Shown piece after piece: positions 11,399-21,330 of a DNA stretch of 64,000 bases (positions within the stretch are counted from its first letter, which is position 1; every line of letters begins with the position of its first letter). A program made the translations under genes and the position numbers. The stretch is from Uranotaenia lowii (taxonomy: Eukaryota; Arthropoda; Insecta; Diptera; Culicidae): positions 434,287,228 to 434,351,227 of the forward strand of contig NC_073692.1 of the NCBI RefSeq assembly GCF_029784155.1, read 5' to 3'. The notes below the pieces were generated by a model. That model saw only the letters and a program-made list of their open reading frames with translations, was not told the DNA's origin and did no database searches.

Positions 11399-12344
11399 TA
11401 GGGGAGAGTGGGGTATCATGGGCCACTTTTTTTCTTTGTTTCATAACTTCTTTATTAGAAAAGATAAATTGAAAAAAATAAATGGAAAGGTTTTTTACAT
11501 TTTTGAGGTATCATTAGGCATTTTTTGTTATTTTTTAAATATAATAATTTCCCCAGTTTTGACTGTTTTGAAAAAAGTTTTTTTTTTGGATTCTGAAAAA
11601 CTGTGGGGAAACGCAGGCCACCAAATCCAAATTGACTAGATAGCTTGCAATGTTTATGAGTTGATCCAAAACTGAAATTTCATAATTCATTTAGTAGTTT
11701 TAAAGCAATTTCAGATGAGGAAACTAAAAAGAGAGTTGTGTATGATCGAATAGATCCTAAAACCTGGCTCGCGAACGTTTCGGCAAAATTCCATACATAG
11801 AATTTTTGTTCGACTCTATCGCATTAGAAAAGATGGACAAAACATTTTCCATAATTCTTCATTTGGCATAAGAAAACTTTACAAATAGTAATAACGTTTT
11901 TATGTTCTGAACGTGTAAAAAACACCAAAATATAGGTGGCCCAAGATACCCCAAAAAATGTGGTCCAAGATTCCCCACAAGCAATGATTTGCAAATTGGT
12001 TGCATTTGTGTGACCTATTTATGTTTCATCGAAAATTCCTTTTCGACGTGAAAGAACATGACAAAACCAAGAACATAAGCGTATGAGCATATTTTTGTTA
12101 TATACTTGAGGTCTCGCACGGATGCAATTTGCGGGTGCTTGTTTAATTACTTAAGTACATTTTTCTACGCTAGTTTCACAAAAGAAGCATATGATACGTA
12201 CATAAGTCAACAAAATATAGAAAAACATGCTTATGCAAAGCGACAACGATGACAGTTGAATTGGGATTTTTATCTCAACACACAGCTGAGATATTTGAAG
12301 TGGCCCACGTTTCCCCATGGCCCACGTTACCCCACTCTCCCCTA
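11399..12344. mobile_element. 0.95 kb TIR element inserted at the gene C promoter
   Basis: Ends are TAGGGGAGAGTGGGGTATCA at 11399 and, inverted, GTTACCCCACTCTCCCCTA at 12344: near-perfect inverted repeats of about 27 bp, with TA at each outer edge. The terminal motif recurs inside (GGCCCAAGATACCCCA near 11938, GGTCCAAGATTCCCCA near 11964). There is no transposase frame, so it is non-autonomous. The flanks of gene D align on both sides of this insert, marking it as younger than the C/D duplication. Confidence 0.8.
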
Positions 12345-12861
12345 CCTAAAACGATAGCTTTTCTTTTGTTCGAGAACGCTTTGTTCCAGGAATATTTACA
12401 ATCAGGCTCAGATCAAAACAATTTACAGTAATAGAAACGCATTTGCGTTTTATTGTTTAATCTTTGCTTTGATGCTCTTTTAAAAGGTTAACACATAAAT
12501 AACAATCATTGTTTATTTTTTCAACTGTGCCTTTAAGAAATTCACGGAAGCCATTTCCGTTTGATTAATGTAGGCAAACTCAATTGGGTGGTCTAAAAAC
12601 GAGACGTGTTTCGGAATCTAAGGCTTGGCAAATATTGTTTTTCATTTCTAAGACGGTTTTGTGAGTAAATAAACGATGTAAGAAAACTTTTACTAACAAA
12701 TCGGCTAGCTATGATTTGAATTTTGCAGTCGCTTTCTTGGGGATATATTTTGAATTTGAAAGACATTTAGTCATTAAGTTAATTTTTTGAATATGAAGAA
12801 TGTCTTGGCTACTTAATTTAAAAAAGAAAAAAAATCACATCATTGTTTAACTTTCTTTTTT
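12345..12861. other. Duplicated flank between gene C and the broken copy
   Basis: The sequence resumes homology with the region upstream of gene D. Matching blocks are CGCTTTGTTCCAGGAA (near 12379) with CGCTTTATTCTAAGAA (near 13861), and TTTGATTAATGTAGGCAAA (near 12558) with TTTGATTAATGTATGCAAA (near 14006). This supports a tandem duplication that includes non-coding DNA. Confidence 0.6.
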
Positions 12862-13038
12862 CATTTGGCAGTAGATGATTTTTCGTTCCTATATACGACG
12901 AGCATTGATGCTGTTTCATAAAAGCTTCCTTGACTTGTTTCACTAGTGACACCTTTTGTTGAGATCCACATCTGCTAACTTTACGCTGCAATCAGCCAAT
13001 GGTTTTTTTGTCCAAAATGACGCACTTTGTGTCAGGTA
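12862..13038 (-). pseudogene. Broken last exon, paralogue of gene E
   Basis: Read on the minus strand it matches the last exon of gene E (15683-15987): ThrLysCysValIleLeu, the CysGlySerGln-type block and the ThrLysAsn-type tail are all recognisable. A TGA stands where gene E has the TGT cysteine codon before LeuGlnArg. No signal-peptide exon or GSDAG exon is found upstream before gene D begins. It is the remnant of a gene E duplicate in the C-side copy of the two-gene unit. Confidence 0.75.
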
Positions 13039-13249
13039 ACATTACAATTCATCTTGATTTTGTTCTTCTCTTTTCAAGATGATAAATCTTATTCTAATCA
13101 TAGTTCAGAACTAATAAATTCAAGCGTTAAGATCTTTCTCTATTTTATTTTGTTTCGGGCACAAAAAAAATTTTTTTAATACTTTTATATAACATTTATA
13201 TTTGATTCAATGTCTATCTCTGTATCTAAAGAAAAATGTCTTCCTTTGC

Positions 13250-13727
13250 CTAACAATTATTTTCTGCTTTAATAGGCGCCATGATGGCATTGACTTGCTG
13301 CATGATTCCTGGAGCTCCACATCTGTTTACTTTGTCACGCAAACATTTGATAACTGCATACAAAACGCGACACTCGATGTTAGACGAAGACGGTATATCA
13401 TAATCAATCGAACTTGATCCAATACAAGCATCAAAGGCTACATATATTTGTTTGGTGTTGGTGATACAACCTGGAGATTTTTTGATCATGTTATTTTAAT
13501 TTGGAAAATTTCGAGCTTGTAATCAAATTTACCTCCGGACGACCTTTTAATGCGTTCAACCAAATATCCTGGGCCCTTCAGAGCAGAAAACTCGAAATTT
13601 ATAGGGTCAGCCGAAATTACTTGAAGAAAATAAATTATATGTATTTGAGAATGGTATTATAACGATATTTAGGTTACTTACATCCCACTGCTAGAACAAC
13701 AACCAAAAAAATTTTTGAAGCGATCAT
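13250..13727 (-). CDS. Miniature DUF1397-type secreted protein, gene D
   Basis: Three exons in transcription order: 13727-13682 (46 nt), 13619-13533 (87 nt) and 13470-13250 (221 nt), about 117 residues. It has a signal peptide (MIASKIFLVVVLAVG), then ISADPINFEFSALK and a dibasic-rich RIKRSSG before the cysteine module (GCITN, DACIGSS, IECRVLYAVIKC, NRCGAP, ENNC). Both introns are phase 1 and about 62 bp long. It lacks the middle exon of gene A and also the GSDAG block seen in B and E, so it forms a subtype with gene C. The conserved TATA promoter is at 13799-13825. The secreted location is inferred from the signal peptide; the function is unknown. Confidence 0.82.
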
Positions 13728-13798
13728 TTTTAAGAAATATTGCGTGTTTTTCGATAACTGAATGGCTCCCAATATCTATCAAATAGGTAGAAAGACTA

Positions 13799-13825
13799 GG
13801 TTTATATACCTTTTGATCATTGAAT
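13799..13825 (-). promoter_or_regulatory. Conserved core promoter of gene D
   Basis: The minus strand reads GATCAAAAGGTATATAAACC, matching the gene C promoter except for one base in the TATA box. It lies about 72 bp before the start codon. Unlike gene C, there is no insertion next to it. Confidence 0.65.
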
Positions 13826-14458
13826 AATTTTATTTTTATAAACCATTGCTTTGTTCAATAACGCTTTATTCTAAGAACTTTTGCACAGTGAGTGATAGAA
13901 ACGTTTTTAACGTTTTGCTCAATCATTGTTTGTTGCTCCCATAAAATAGGTGGACTAATATTACATGCCTACTGTGCCTTTAGGAAATTCATAAAAAGTA
14001 TTAACGTTTGATTAATGTATGCAAATATTCGCACGTCATATATCGATAGGCACTTAGTAAATATCCAATAGGGTGATCCAAAAACGAGATGTGCTCCGCT
14101 TGAGGAATATTTGTCTTACTTATTTGAAGATTTTTTTTTGCAGTGATATAAACAGCGTTAGTATTAACGAATCTGTCGGAGGACTCAAAAACAACTAACC
14201 GATCAGCTTTTTTTCACGTTATTATTATTTATCATATATAACGGTATTCGCTCGTTATTTGGACGCTTTATAATCGGACAAACTCGGTATTCGGACATTT
14301 TGAGGGGGCTAAGGCTCTATACATGAGAGTTTTCTTCAAAAATGTTCCATTTTTCAAATGTTTACAATAAATACAGACAGTTGTATTATTTTAAGCATTT
14401 TTTGTATTTTCTACTTTTGTATATTCAGTTCACTTTGCTTGTTTTACTTCTAACAACC

Positions 14459-15071
14459 TTAACCCTCCAAAGCCGTTCGGGTCAATATGACCCGAAGCGC
14501 ACATTTCAAACATCTTTATCATCATTCCAATATACTGATGAACTGGTTGTTTTGACAGACCAAGTATGTTCTATGAAAATAATGATCAAGTTAACGCCAA
14601 AAAATTAAAATTTGAGTTTTTAAAATCGGTTCATTGAGAAATGAAATACAGCTAAGCACAGCCAAAACTGGATGTCGTTTTTTTTAAGTAAGACTTTTTT
14701 CTACCGGAAGCTCGGTCATAGCGGTAAAAACTTTCATTGGATCCCAACATATCTATACATTGTCGGATAGATGGATTCTTGAAAATTTCATAGATCAATG
14801 AAATAATTAAATACAGAAAAGCTGTCAGAAGTTATGAGTATTTTAAAAATAAAATTGATTTTTCGGACTTTTAACTTTCTGAACCAGTTTCTGAAAACCT
14901 GATAATACATATCAACTTTATTTTGAAATGTTGAGTAATTAGAATAAATTACCTTCACAATGAATATAATATCATCAAAATCGGTTAACATTTACAGCCA
15001 GGAGAACGAAATCAAATTACAACTCATATTTCCCCGAAACGGATATTTAGCGAACGGCTTTGGAAGGTTAA
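14459..15071. mobile_element. piggyBac-type non-autonomous TIR element, TTAA flanked
   Basis: Flanked by TTAA at 14459-14462 and 15068-15071. The termini are inverted repeats starting CCCTCCAAAGCCGTTCG on the left and CCTTCCAAAGCCGTTCG on the right (reverse complement). A short inner palindrome TTCGGGTCAATATGACCCGA lies near 14475. A TTAA duplication with CCC-type ends is characteristic of piggyBac elements. No transposase frame is present. It sits between genes D and E. Confidence 0.8.
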
Positions 15072-15682
15072 GATGAAAAACGGGTTTGAACGGAATGTCG
15101 GTTTTTCTCTACCTTCGACAATCGAACGTTTTCGAAAATCTCTCTGGCCCCAACAGCGTCTGATTATCGAACGAGTGCTGAATATCGACTTGCAATGATT
15201 AGATTTTAAATGCTGCACGATAAAATCCTACCTACTTGAAGGGTGCCCTACATCAAATTTCAACCCAGAAAAAATGCATTATAAATAACCTAAATTACCT
15301 AATTGAAAAACTCACAGTGGCAGAATGACTAAGTTATTTTCTCATGTCCCGTTGAAAAACTTTTATATATTTTCTTTGAAGTTCGAGCAAAATAAATTTC
15401 AAAGTATCTCTTTGAGTGACTATTTTTTCTTAAATTTAAAAAAAATACAATACATAGTCAACAAAACAGCAAAAATACGCAACGGGAGTCATTCTAAAGC
15501 GTTTGCAAAGTGATGCAATTTTATTTGGGATACCTTTCAGCGTTTGAGTAACGTGAAATTGGAAGAGTTGCAAAAATTTATTCATTTAATGTAATAAACA
15601 TTTTACGAATGATTTTGAGTTGTCAGGAGTTTTGTCTTTTTCAATCAAATTTCTAGAACATAATCAATGTTAATGACATTTT

Positions 15683-16324
15683 TTATTTAAAAAATATAAT
15701 ATTCATATCGTTATTTGAATTTTGTTTAGAATTTGGCTGTAGAGGATTTTTCGTCTCTACAAACGATGGTTTGGCGCATCGGAGTTGTTTAATAAAAGAT
15801 TCCTTGATTTGATTCACTAGCGACATCATCCGTTGAGATCCACATTTGCTCACTTTGCGCTGTAAACAGCCAATGGTTTGTTCCAAAATGACGCACTTGG
15901 TGTCGGAGAACAAATCCATTGCAATTGATCTTGAAAGCACGCAACCATCGAATGCATCGTACACCTGTTCGGTGCGTGTGATACAACCTAAAATCGTCAA
16001 TCACATGTTAAGCCGTTAAGAAATTCTATACTTAGATTTACCTTTTCGTTTGAAAGACGACCTTGCATCGGGTATGATTTCTTCCCACTCATCATATCTT
16101 CGGTCACAAGGTCGGCGTTCATCCTCGAGTGGAAACTCTTCAAGTGAATATTCATCGAATCGAGAATCCTCGTATGAAGAAACATATTTCCAAACGCCAG
16201 CGTCGGATCCAGATAAAGTCACTTTAAAATGAAGAAGGCTTTAGAACTGTAGAATTGTATAATGTTTTGATAGCAACTTACTTTCCAACGTAATAAAAAC
16301 TATCAATGTAATCTTTGGAATCAT
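15683..16324 (-). CDS. Miniature DUF1397-type secreted protein with extended tail, gene E
   Basis: Three exons in transcription order: 16324-16282 (43 nt), 16221-16042 (180 nt) and 15987-15683 (305 nt), about 175 residues. A second ATG three bases upstream (16327) is possible; 16324 gives the 43-nt exon 1 seen in genes A and B. A hydrophobic signal sequence leads into TLSGSDAGVWKYVSS, then an acidic/arginine-rich stretch with one cysteine (RRPCDRRYDEWEE). The C-terminal module has GCITRTEQ, DGCVL, TKCVILEQ, GCLQRK and KCGSQ. A tail of about 40 residues, Asn/Lys-rich, follows the last conserved cysteine (LRC) and is longer than in gene B. Both introns are phase 1. Gene B is its closest intact relative. 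TTTATT at 15577-15582 gives a minus-strand AATAAA. Confidence 0.82.
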
Positions 16325-16417
16325 CATTTTTAACAATGGTCTACAAAGCTGCTGCTTATTTGAATTTAAGTGAACGAATGATTTCCAATATGCGAGCTAT
16401 AGGCCTATTGACTAGCA

Positions 16418-16430
16418 ATATTTATATTCG
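16418..16430 (-). promoter_or_regulatory. Probable TATA box of gene E
   Basis: The minus strand reads CGAATATAAATAT about 95-105 bp before the start codon. It lacks the GATCAAAAGG block of genes C and D, so the B/E and C/D subtypes differ in promoter as well as in protein. Confidence 0.45.
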
Positions 16431-16807
16431 ATTCGATTGTTTTTGGATTCACAAATTCCCAGAATAAATCGGTTATTTTGATAACGCTTTTCATCGAGGG
16501 AAACTTTTTTGATCAGCGCTAACAACGGAACATAATCACGTTTGAATATTAAAAAATCAACAACAAGTGAATGACTTTTAGAAAGAATAAAGTAGATTTT
16601 ATGCATCAAAACATCAATTTTGATTAAAATTTAACCTATAATCCCTACACTGCACAATGAGTAAAAATAACAAAATGATGAACTTGGTCATTACAATGAA
16701 AAATTACATTTTTTACTACTCCTAACTTGTTTTTACATTTTTATTTTAAAAATAGGACATCTATCAACGACAAATCATTTTCGAATTCTACTCTTTGATG
16801 CGAAGAA

Positions 16808-17214
16808 ATGCTCTTGAAAACTGACAGCGAAAATGGAACCGAAGATGAGATGGGCCGGCAGCTCCACTCGATTATTCCAAAGGTAAGCCCTAAACTATGG
16901 TTCAATAGGTTGTGCTTGAGTCGGGATTTTATTCGAATATTTTCCCGTCTCATGTCCAATCATTGTTCCTCAAATGCGTTTCTCTATCGTTTTAATCTTG
17001 CTGAGAGCAATATATGTGGTTGTGGTCAAGATAACAAGGTGACATCGAGAATATTGTTTGGTCGTGTGAGTACCATCTTGTCGCCAGGGCGAATTTGATA
17101 GACTCCCTCCGGGTCCGAGGAAAACCACTCAGCACCCTTGTGAGAGATGTACTAGCTGCGATAGACATTGATTACATGCTCGAAATCTCTTTTTCTCAAA
17201 GCTATAGACCTTGA
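16808..17214 (+). pseudogene. LINE (non-LTR retrotransposon) C-terminal fragment
   Basis: Encodes the tail of a non-LTR retrotransposon polyprotein: SIIPKVSPKLWF, LSRDFIRIFSRLMSNH, a cysteine-containing NICGCGQ, then after a frame change LRVRGKPLSTLVRDVLAAID, ending at TGA 17212-17214. These blocks are typical of the post-RNase H/zinc-finger end of I/R1/Jockey-group elements in mosquitoes. The reverse transcriptase and the rest of the element are missing, and the frame breaks near 17060-17090. This is a dead 5'-truncated copy. Confidence 0.75.
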
Positions 17215-17424
17215 TTTATAACAATTTCTTCTTCACTATATCAAAACCTATTGAAAACAATGAAATGTTATTACAAAAACCTAACATTGGTTCTTTAAAA
17301 CCTACGAAGAAAATAAACAAATTGTAAAAAATGGGTTAATGTAAAATTTCAACTTTTTTTATTCTACAACGTTGTCGCATATTTGATTTACTTTGTCATT
17401 ATGAACTGAAAATTGAGGTAGTAA

Positions 17425-17910
17425 GAGCAGGTTCACTGGTGTTGGAAAAAAGTGGTAGAAATTTTGACATTTTGAAAATTTTACCGTGCAAAAATGTTTT
17501 CAAAATATTGGGACGTTGTATTTTTTTACAACACTGTTTATATTTTAGCCGTTTTAACGAGCCTATAGTAAACAAAGAGACGAAATGCACGATTGGAATT
17601 TTTGATTTTCTGCCAGTGTCATTCCAATCGAGCAAAACCAAGCAGTATTAAAGGCAGCCCTACAGCAGGGTTCCAAGCTCATTATTTCAAAAGGGATCAG
17701 ATTGTGCCTCTTTGTTTACTATAGATTCTTTAAGCCGTATGTGATAGAAATATTGCTATTTTTGCATCACAGCGTGCGAAAATACAACACGTGTTGTAAA
17801 AAACTAGAAGGCCACAGATCTTGAAAATGTTTTTGCATGGCAAAATTTTCAAAATGTGCCGTAAGTGTCAAAATTTCTACCACTTTTTCCCAACACCATT
17901 GAACTTGCTC
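17425..17910. mobile_element. Harbinger-like non-autonomous TIR element
   Basis: Inverted ends of about 110 bp: GAGCAGGTTCACTGGTGTTG on the left against GAGCAAGTTCAATGGTGTTG (reverse complement of the right end). The arms continue through AAGTGGTAGAAATTTTGAC and the TTTACAACAC segment. It is flanked by TAA at 17422-17424 and 17911-17913, fitting the 3-bp TWA duplication of PIF/Harbinger elements. A solo end (TTAGAGCAAGTTCATTGA) lies at about 17962. No transposase. Confidence 0.75.
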
Positions 17911-17913
17911 TAA

Positions 17914-19165
17914 GTAGTTACAAAAATTGTCTTCATGCTGAAAATTGTCTCTCCCTCTCTTAGAGCAAGTTCATTGACTCTCTCTTATGATCTACAACTA
18001 AAATGATCAAGTAGGCGTCGCGGGTTGAAAATACAACATGCGTTTTTCGTAGCTGTAAACTTTAGATCACAAATTTTAATGAATAAATACATATATTGTT
18101 CTTCTGATGCCGATTGTGTACTATTCCACAATTTCAAGGTGTAGCAGTGAAGAGTTACATTTTTCTTTAAATTGGCGAATGTTTAAAAGGTGTGAACTGT
18201 GAAAAATTTGCTTTCCAAAGACGGCGCCCTTCGAATGGGAAAAGATTTTCATTTCTCAATGTGCATCTTGGGATCTACAGTCACAGAAAATCTGAAATTT
18301 GTAAAATAGAAGGATGCTTTTGGGGGATTTTCCAGTTTGAACAAAGTGTGATTCAAAATGTAGAATTCTTGAATGTTCCAGATCACACTTCCAATGCTAT
18401 GAATTTGTAACTGAGATTTGAAAAAAATGTGTTTTGGTCAAAATGATGTAATACATAAAAGATTACATAAATGTGTATGTGTGAAGTGTGTGTTTGTGAT
18501 TATTCGAAAAATGATGTTCGGATTACATGGTCATCGATTTGAATTTTTTTTTTGGAAAATTGTATTTTTAACCGTGAAAAGTATACAAAGTGGTCCGTAA
18601 TTTTAGCCCCGAGGGCATCGTCGCAAAGAAATCTCTTTGCCCGATTGCTGCGATTTAGAGTAAATTCGTTGGAGAAAAACAAAGGAACATCAACTATAAA
18701 AAAAAATGAACTCTTGCTGGATTATAAAAGCTTGTTGTCTAGGAACTAAAAACCGGTGAAAAAAGAAATTAGGAAGATTTTTGTTCTGTGGGGCTGAAAA
18801 TATCATTATCATAACATCATAATCATTTTTTCATAGAATCAATAAGCAACAATTATTGGATGGTGCAGGGATGCCCGCATACGAAAAAACTCTACCTCAA
18901 ATAATCAAAACGATATTTGAACAGCTCCTGTAATTGTGACTGTTTATATAAACATAGCTGTTGGGTACAACTATGCAAATCGAATAAAGAAATTTTAAAT
19001 AAAACGATTCAAACCAAGCCTCCACGTTCATATGAAAAGTCACGTTAATGGTGAATTCAACTGAATGGTTTGAACAATTAACCAACGTTTTTCATCAACC
19101 GTAAAAATCATCTCGAACGATTACTGCTAACGTCCATACAATTCTGACACTTCTCAAATCTCTGG
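17914..19165. other. Intergenic, no supported gene
   Basis: AT-rich. It contains a solo Harbinger-like end near 17962 and ORFs of 60-72 codons without family or splice support. Confidence 0.4.
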
Positions 19166-19173
19166 ATGGCAGC

Positions 19174-19666
19174 CAGGTGCCAGGTGGTTTTGTCAAAAAT
19201 CAACACAACGCGTAGAAGAAATAAGGATTTTTCGGACATCTAAGAATTTATGGAAATTATATGCAGCTATTCATAGATTGCATGAACAAAGGCGAAATAC
19301 AGGTGCGCAATCTGCCCTGATCTATGCAACAATCGTCCGCAGCTTCTTGACTGGTATGCAGCTCATATAAAAAACACCACCAGATGATAGTTAAAACACC
19401 ATTTAACTATATATCTGAATATTTATACTTTATTTATACTGTATATCTGAACCGAAGATTACTTTCGGAAAAAAACGACTTTTACTTGTTTTATCACAGA
19501 TTTGTACAAGTTCTCATAGTTCGATTACAAATGCTATTATAATTGGAAATTTGTTTTTGAAGCCAAATTTCCAAAAATCAGGACAATTCGAGAGTTTTGG
19601 AAAAATCAAGACAATCTCTCGAAAATCAGGACAAATCCTGATAAATCAGGATACCTGGCACCTCTG
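19174..19666. mobile_element. hAT-like non-autonomous element, 8-bp duplication
   Basis: Ends are CAGGTGCCAGGT and, on the other strand, CAGAGGTGCCAGGT. The octamer ATGGCAGC is present at 19166-19173 and again at 19667-19674. CAG-type ends with an 8-bp duplication are the hAT signature. The interior is AT-rich, with repeated TCAGGACAA motifs near the right end and no transposase frame. Confidence 0.75.
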
Positions 19667-19674
19667 ATGGCAGC

Positions 19675-21098
19675 TGTCATGCAGTTCCGAGAAGACGAAA
19701 AAGGAAAAGAAGAAATTTGAGAATTTGATTTTGGTGTTCGGTTTGAAACCAAACAGCAACTCGAACGAATTTTTGATGCTGAATATCAAGAATTCTTGCG
19801 AAATTGCTGTTGATCTGCTTAAATGGACCACAAAACCGGCGCACCTGAGGGTGGAGTCAGCACAGCCCAACGGTTAGGCCAAAATATGCATAATATTTCA
19901 GGTGAGTGCGTTTGTTTTTCTATTTTCGCCTGCTTATGGGGTAGCTAAACATCAGCTTTCCAATTTCCTATATGTTTCTGACTGTTCTGTTTTTTATTTC
20001 ATGTTAGTGTCGCCGAATTGGGATTGGGCCTGCTAAAAAGAATAAAGCCTGCTCTTCACTCTTACACAGATTTCCATAAGAATGACAGCTAATCGGAGTG
20101 AAATCGGAGTGAAGGCTATTTCTCTCTCGGTTTATCACACGAGAAATCGTATACCGGGACTGCGAGCGCGCCCATCGCCCATGCTAGTTTTTTATTCAGC
20201 CCGAGTTCCCCGACCGTGGGGGATGCCCTTGCTGGTGTAGCGATTGGCCCTGCAATGCAGATTTCGGACCAAATGCCAATGTCTATGCCCACATCATTCA
20301 CCATTGATAATGGATAAGGTACGCAAGGTGAATCAGAGAAATAATTAAAAAGATCCTGATAGCTGTAAATGTAAGTTAATAGAAAAATAAAATATAGGTA
20401 AAGTGAAATCGAATAACTTTATATGAAATCCGAAACTCCGAAAAATATTCCCTATTCGCCATTAACGCATACGGTTCCCATAACCATCAGTATAACACTG
20501 GAAGAACATTTTGTGGAATCGTGATTTAACTATTGCTGTAAACGTTCAGTTTCAAGCATACTTCAAGGAAAACTATAACGATAACTGTTGTAAGTTCTAA
20601 ATATGTTTCCATAAGCGGTTTTGGGACGTTGTCTTAACTGTTTGTATTACAGTTCTTCCATATAAGTGTTTTAACAGTTTTTAACAGTTACATAACCTAA
20701 CAACATATTTAAAATACAGTCATTTTGGAATTCACGATTCAAGCAATGTATTTCACAATTTCAATAATTGTTTGCTTAACTTTTATTTACGCTTCATAAA
20801 ATCGTCGATAGACTATTTCAGAAATCGTTTGGTTACAATCCTTATTTATGCGGGTGATCACCATCATCAGTACAACAAAATCATCTAATTGAAATCAACT
20901 CAGGCTGCCCCTTTCACGCATTCCCGTTCATGTTGAATAGTTAATAATCTAATTTCATTGAACATGAGTTTTTGTTTATACATATTTCGTTAATTCTATT
21001 TGCATGTAAAATTTCCATGAATAAATCCATTCAAAAACCTATATGAAACAGATTTATGGGTCTCGTGAGATTTTTGCACCTTAATAAAGAGTTTTTTT
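19675..21098. other. Intergenic, unassigned
   Basis: A moderately GC-rich patch at about 20090-20330 includes GACCGTGGGGGA, shared with 6370, and reads openly on the minus strand for 62 codons, but has no recognisable domain. The rest is AT-rich. I cannot assign a function. Confidence 0.4.
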
Positions 21099-21330
21099 TA
21101 CTGAATCAAAGTAATTGAAAAATTCCCTTTAATTCAACAACGGTATAAGAAAAGTTTGGATACCGATATTTCAATAGCAACTTACTATAATCTTCAGTAA
21201 ACGTTTTCGATTGATCAACCGAAAACGCTCACTGAAGAAAATTGTACTTTGCTATTGCAATACCGGTATCTGAACTTTTCTTATACCGTGGTTGAATTTG
21301 AAGGAATCTTTCGATTGCTTTTATTCAGTA
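21099..21330. repeat. Foldback (hairpin) element, 111-bp arms
   Basis: Arms 21099-21209 and 21220-21330 are inverted copies at roughly 80 percent identity or better by eye, separated by 10 bp (ATTGATCAAC), most of which is itself a palindrome. Outer ends are TACTGAAT. There is no coding capacity. A derivative lies at 1557-1646. It could be a MITE or a foldback element. Confidence 0.8.
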
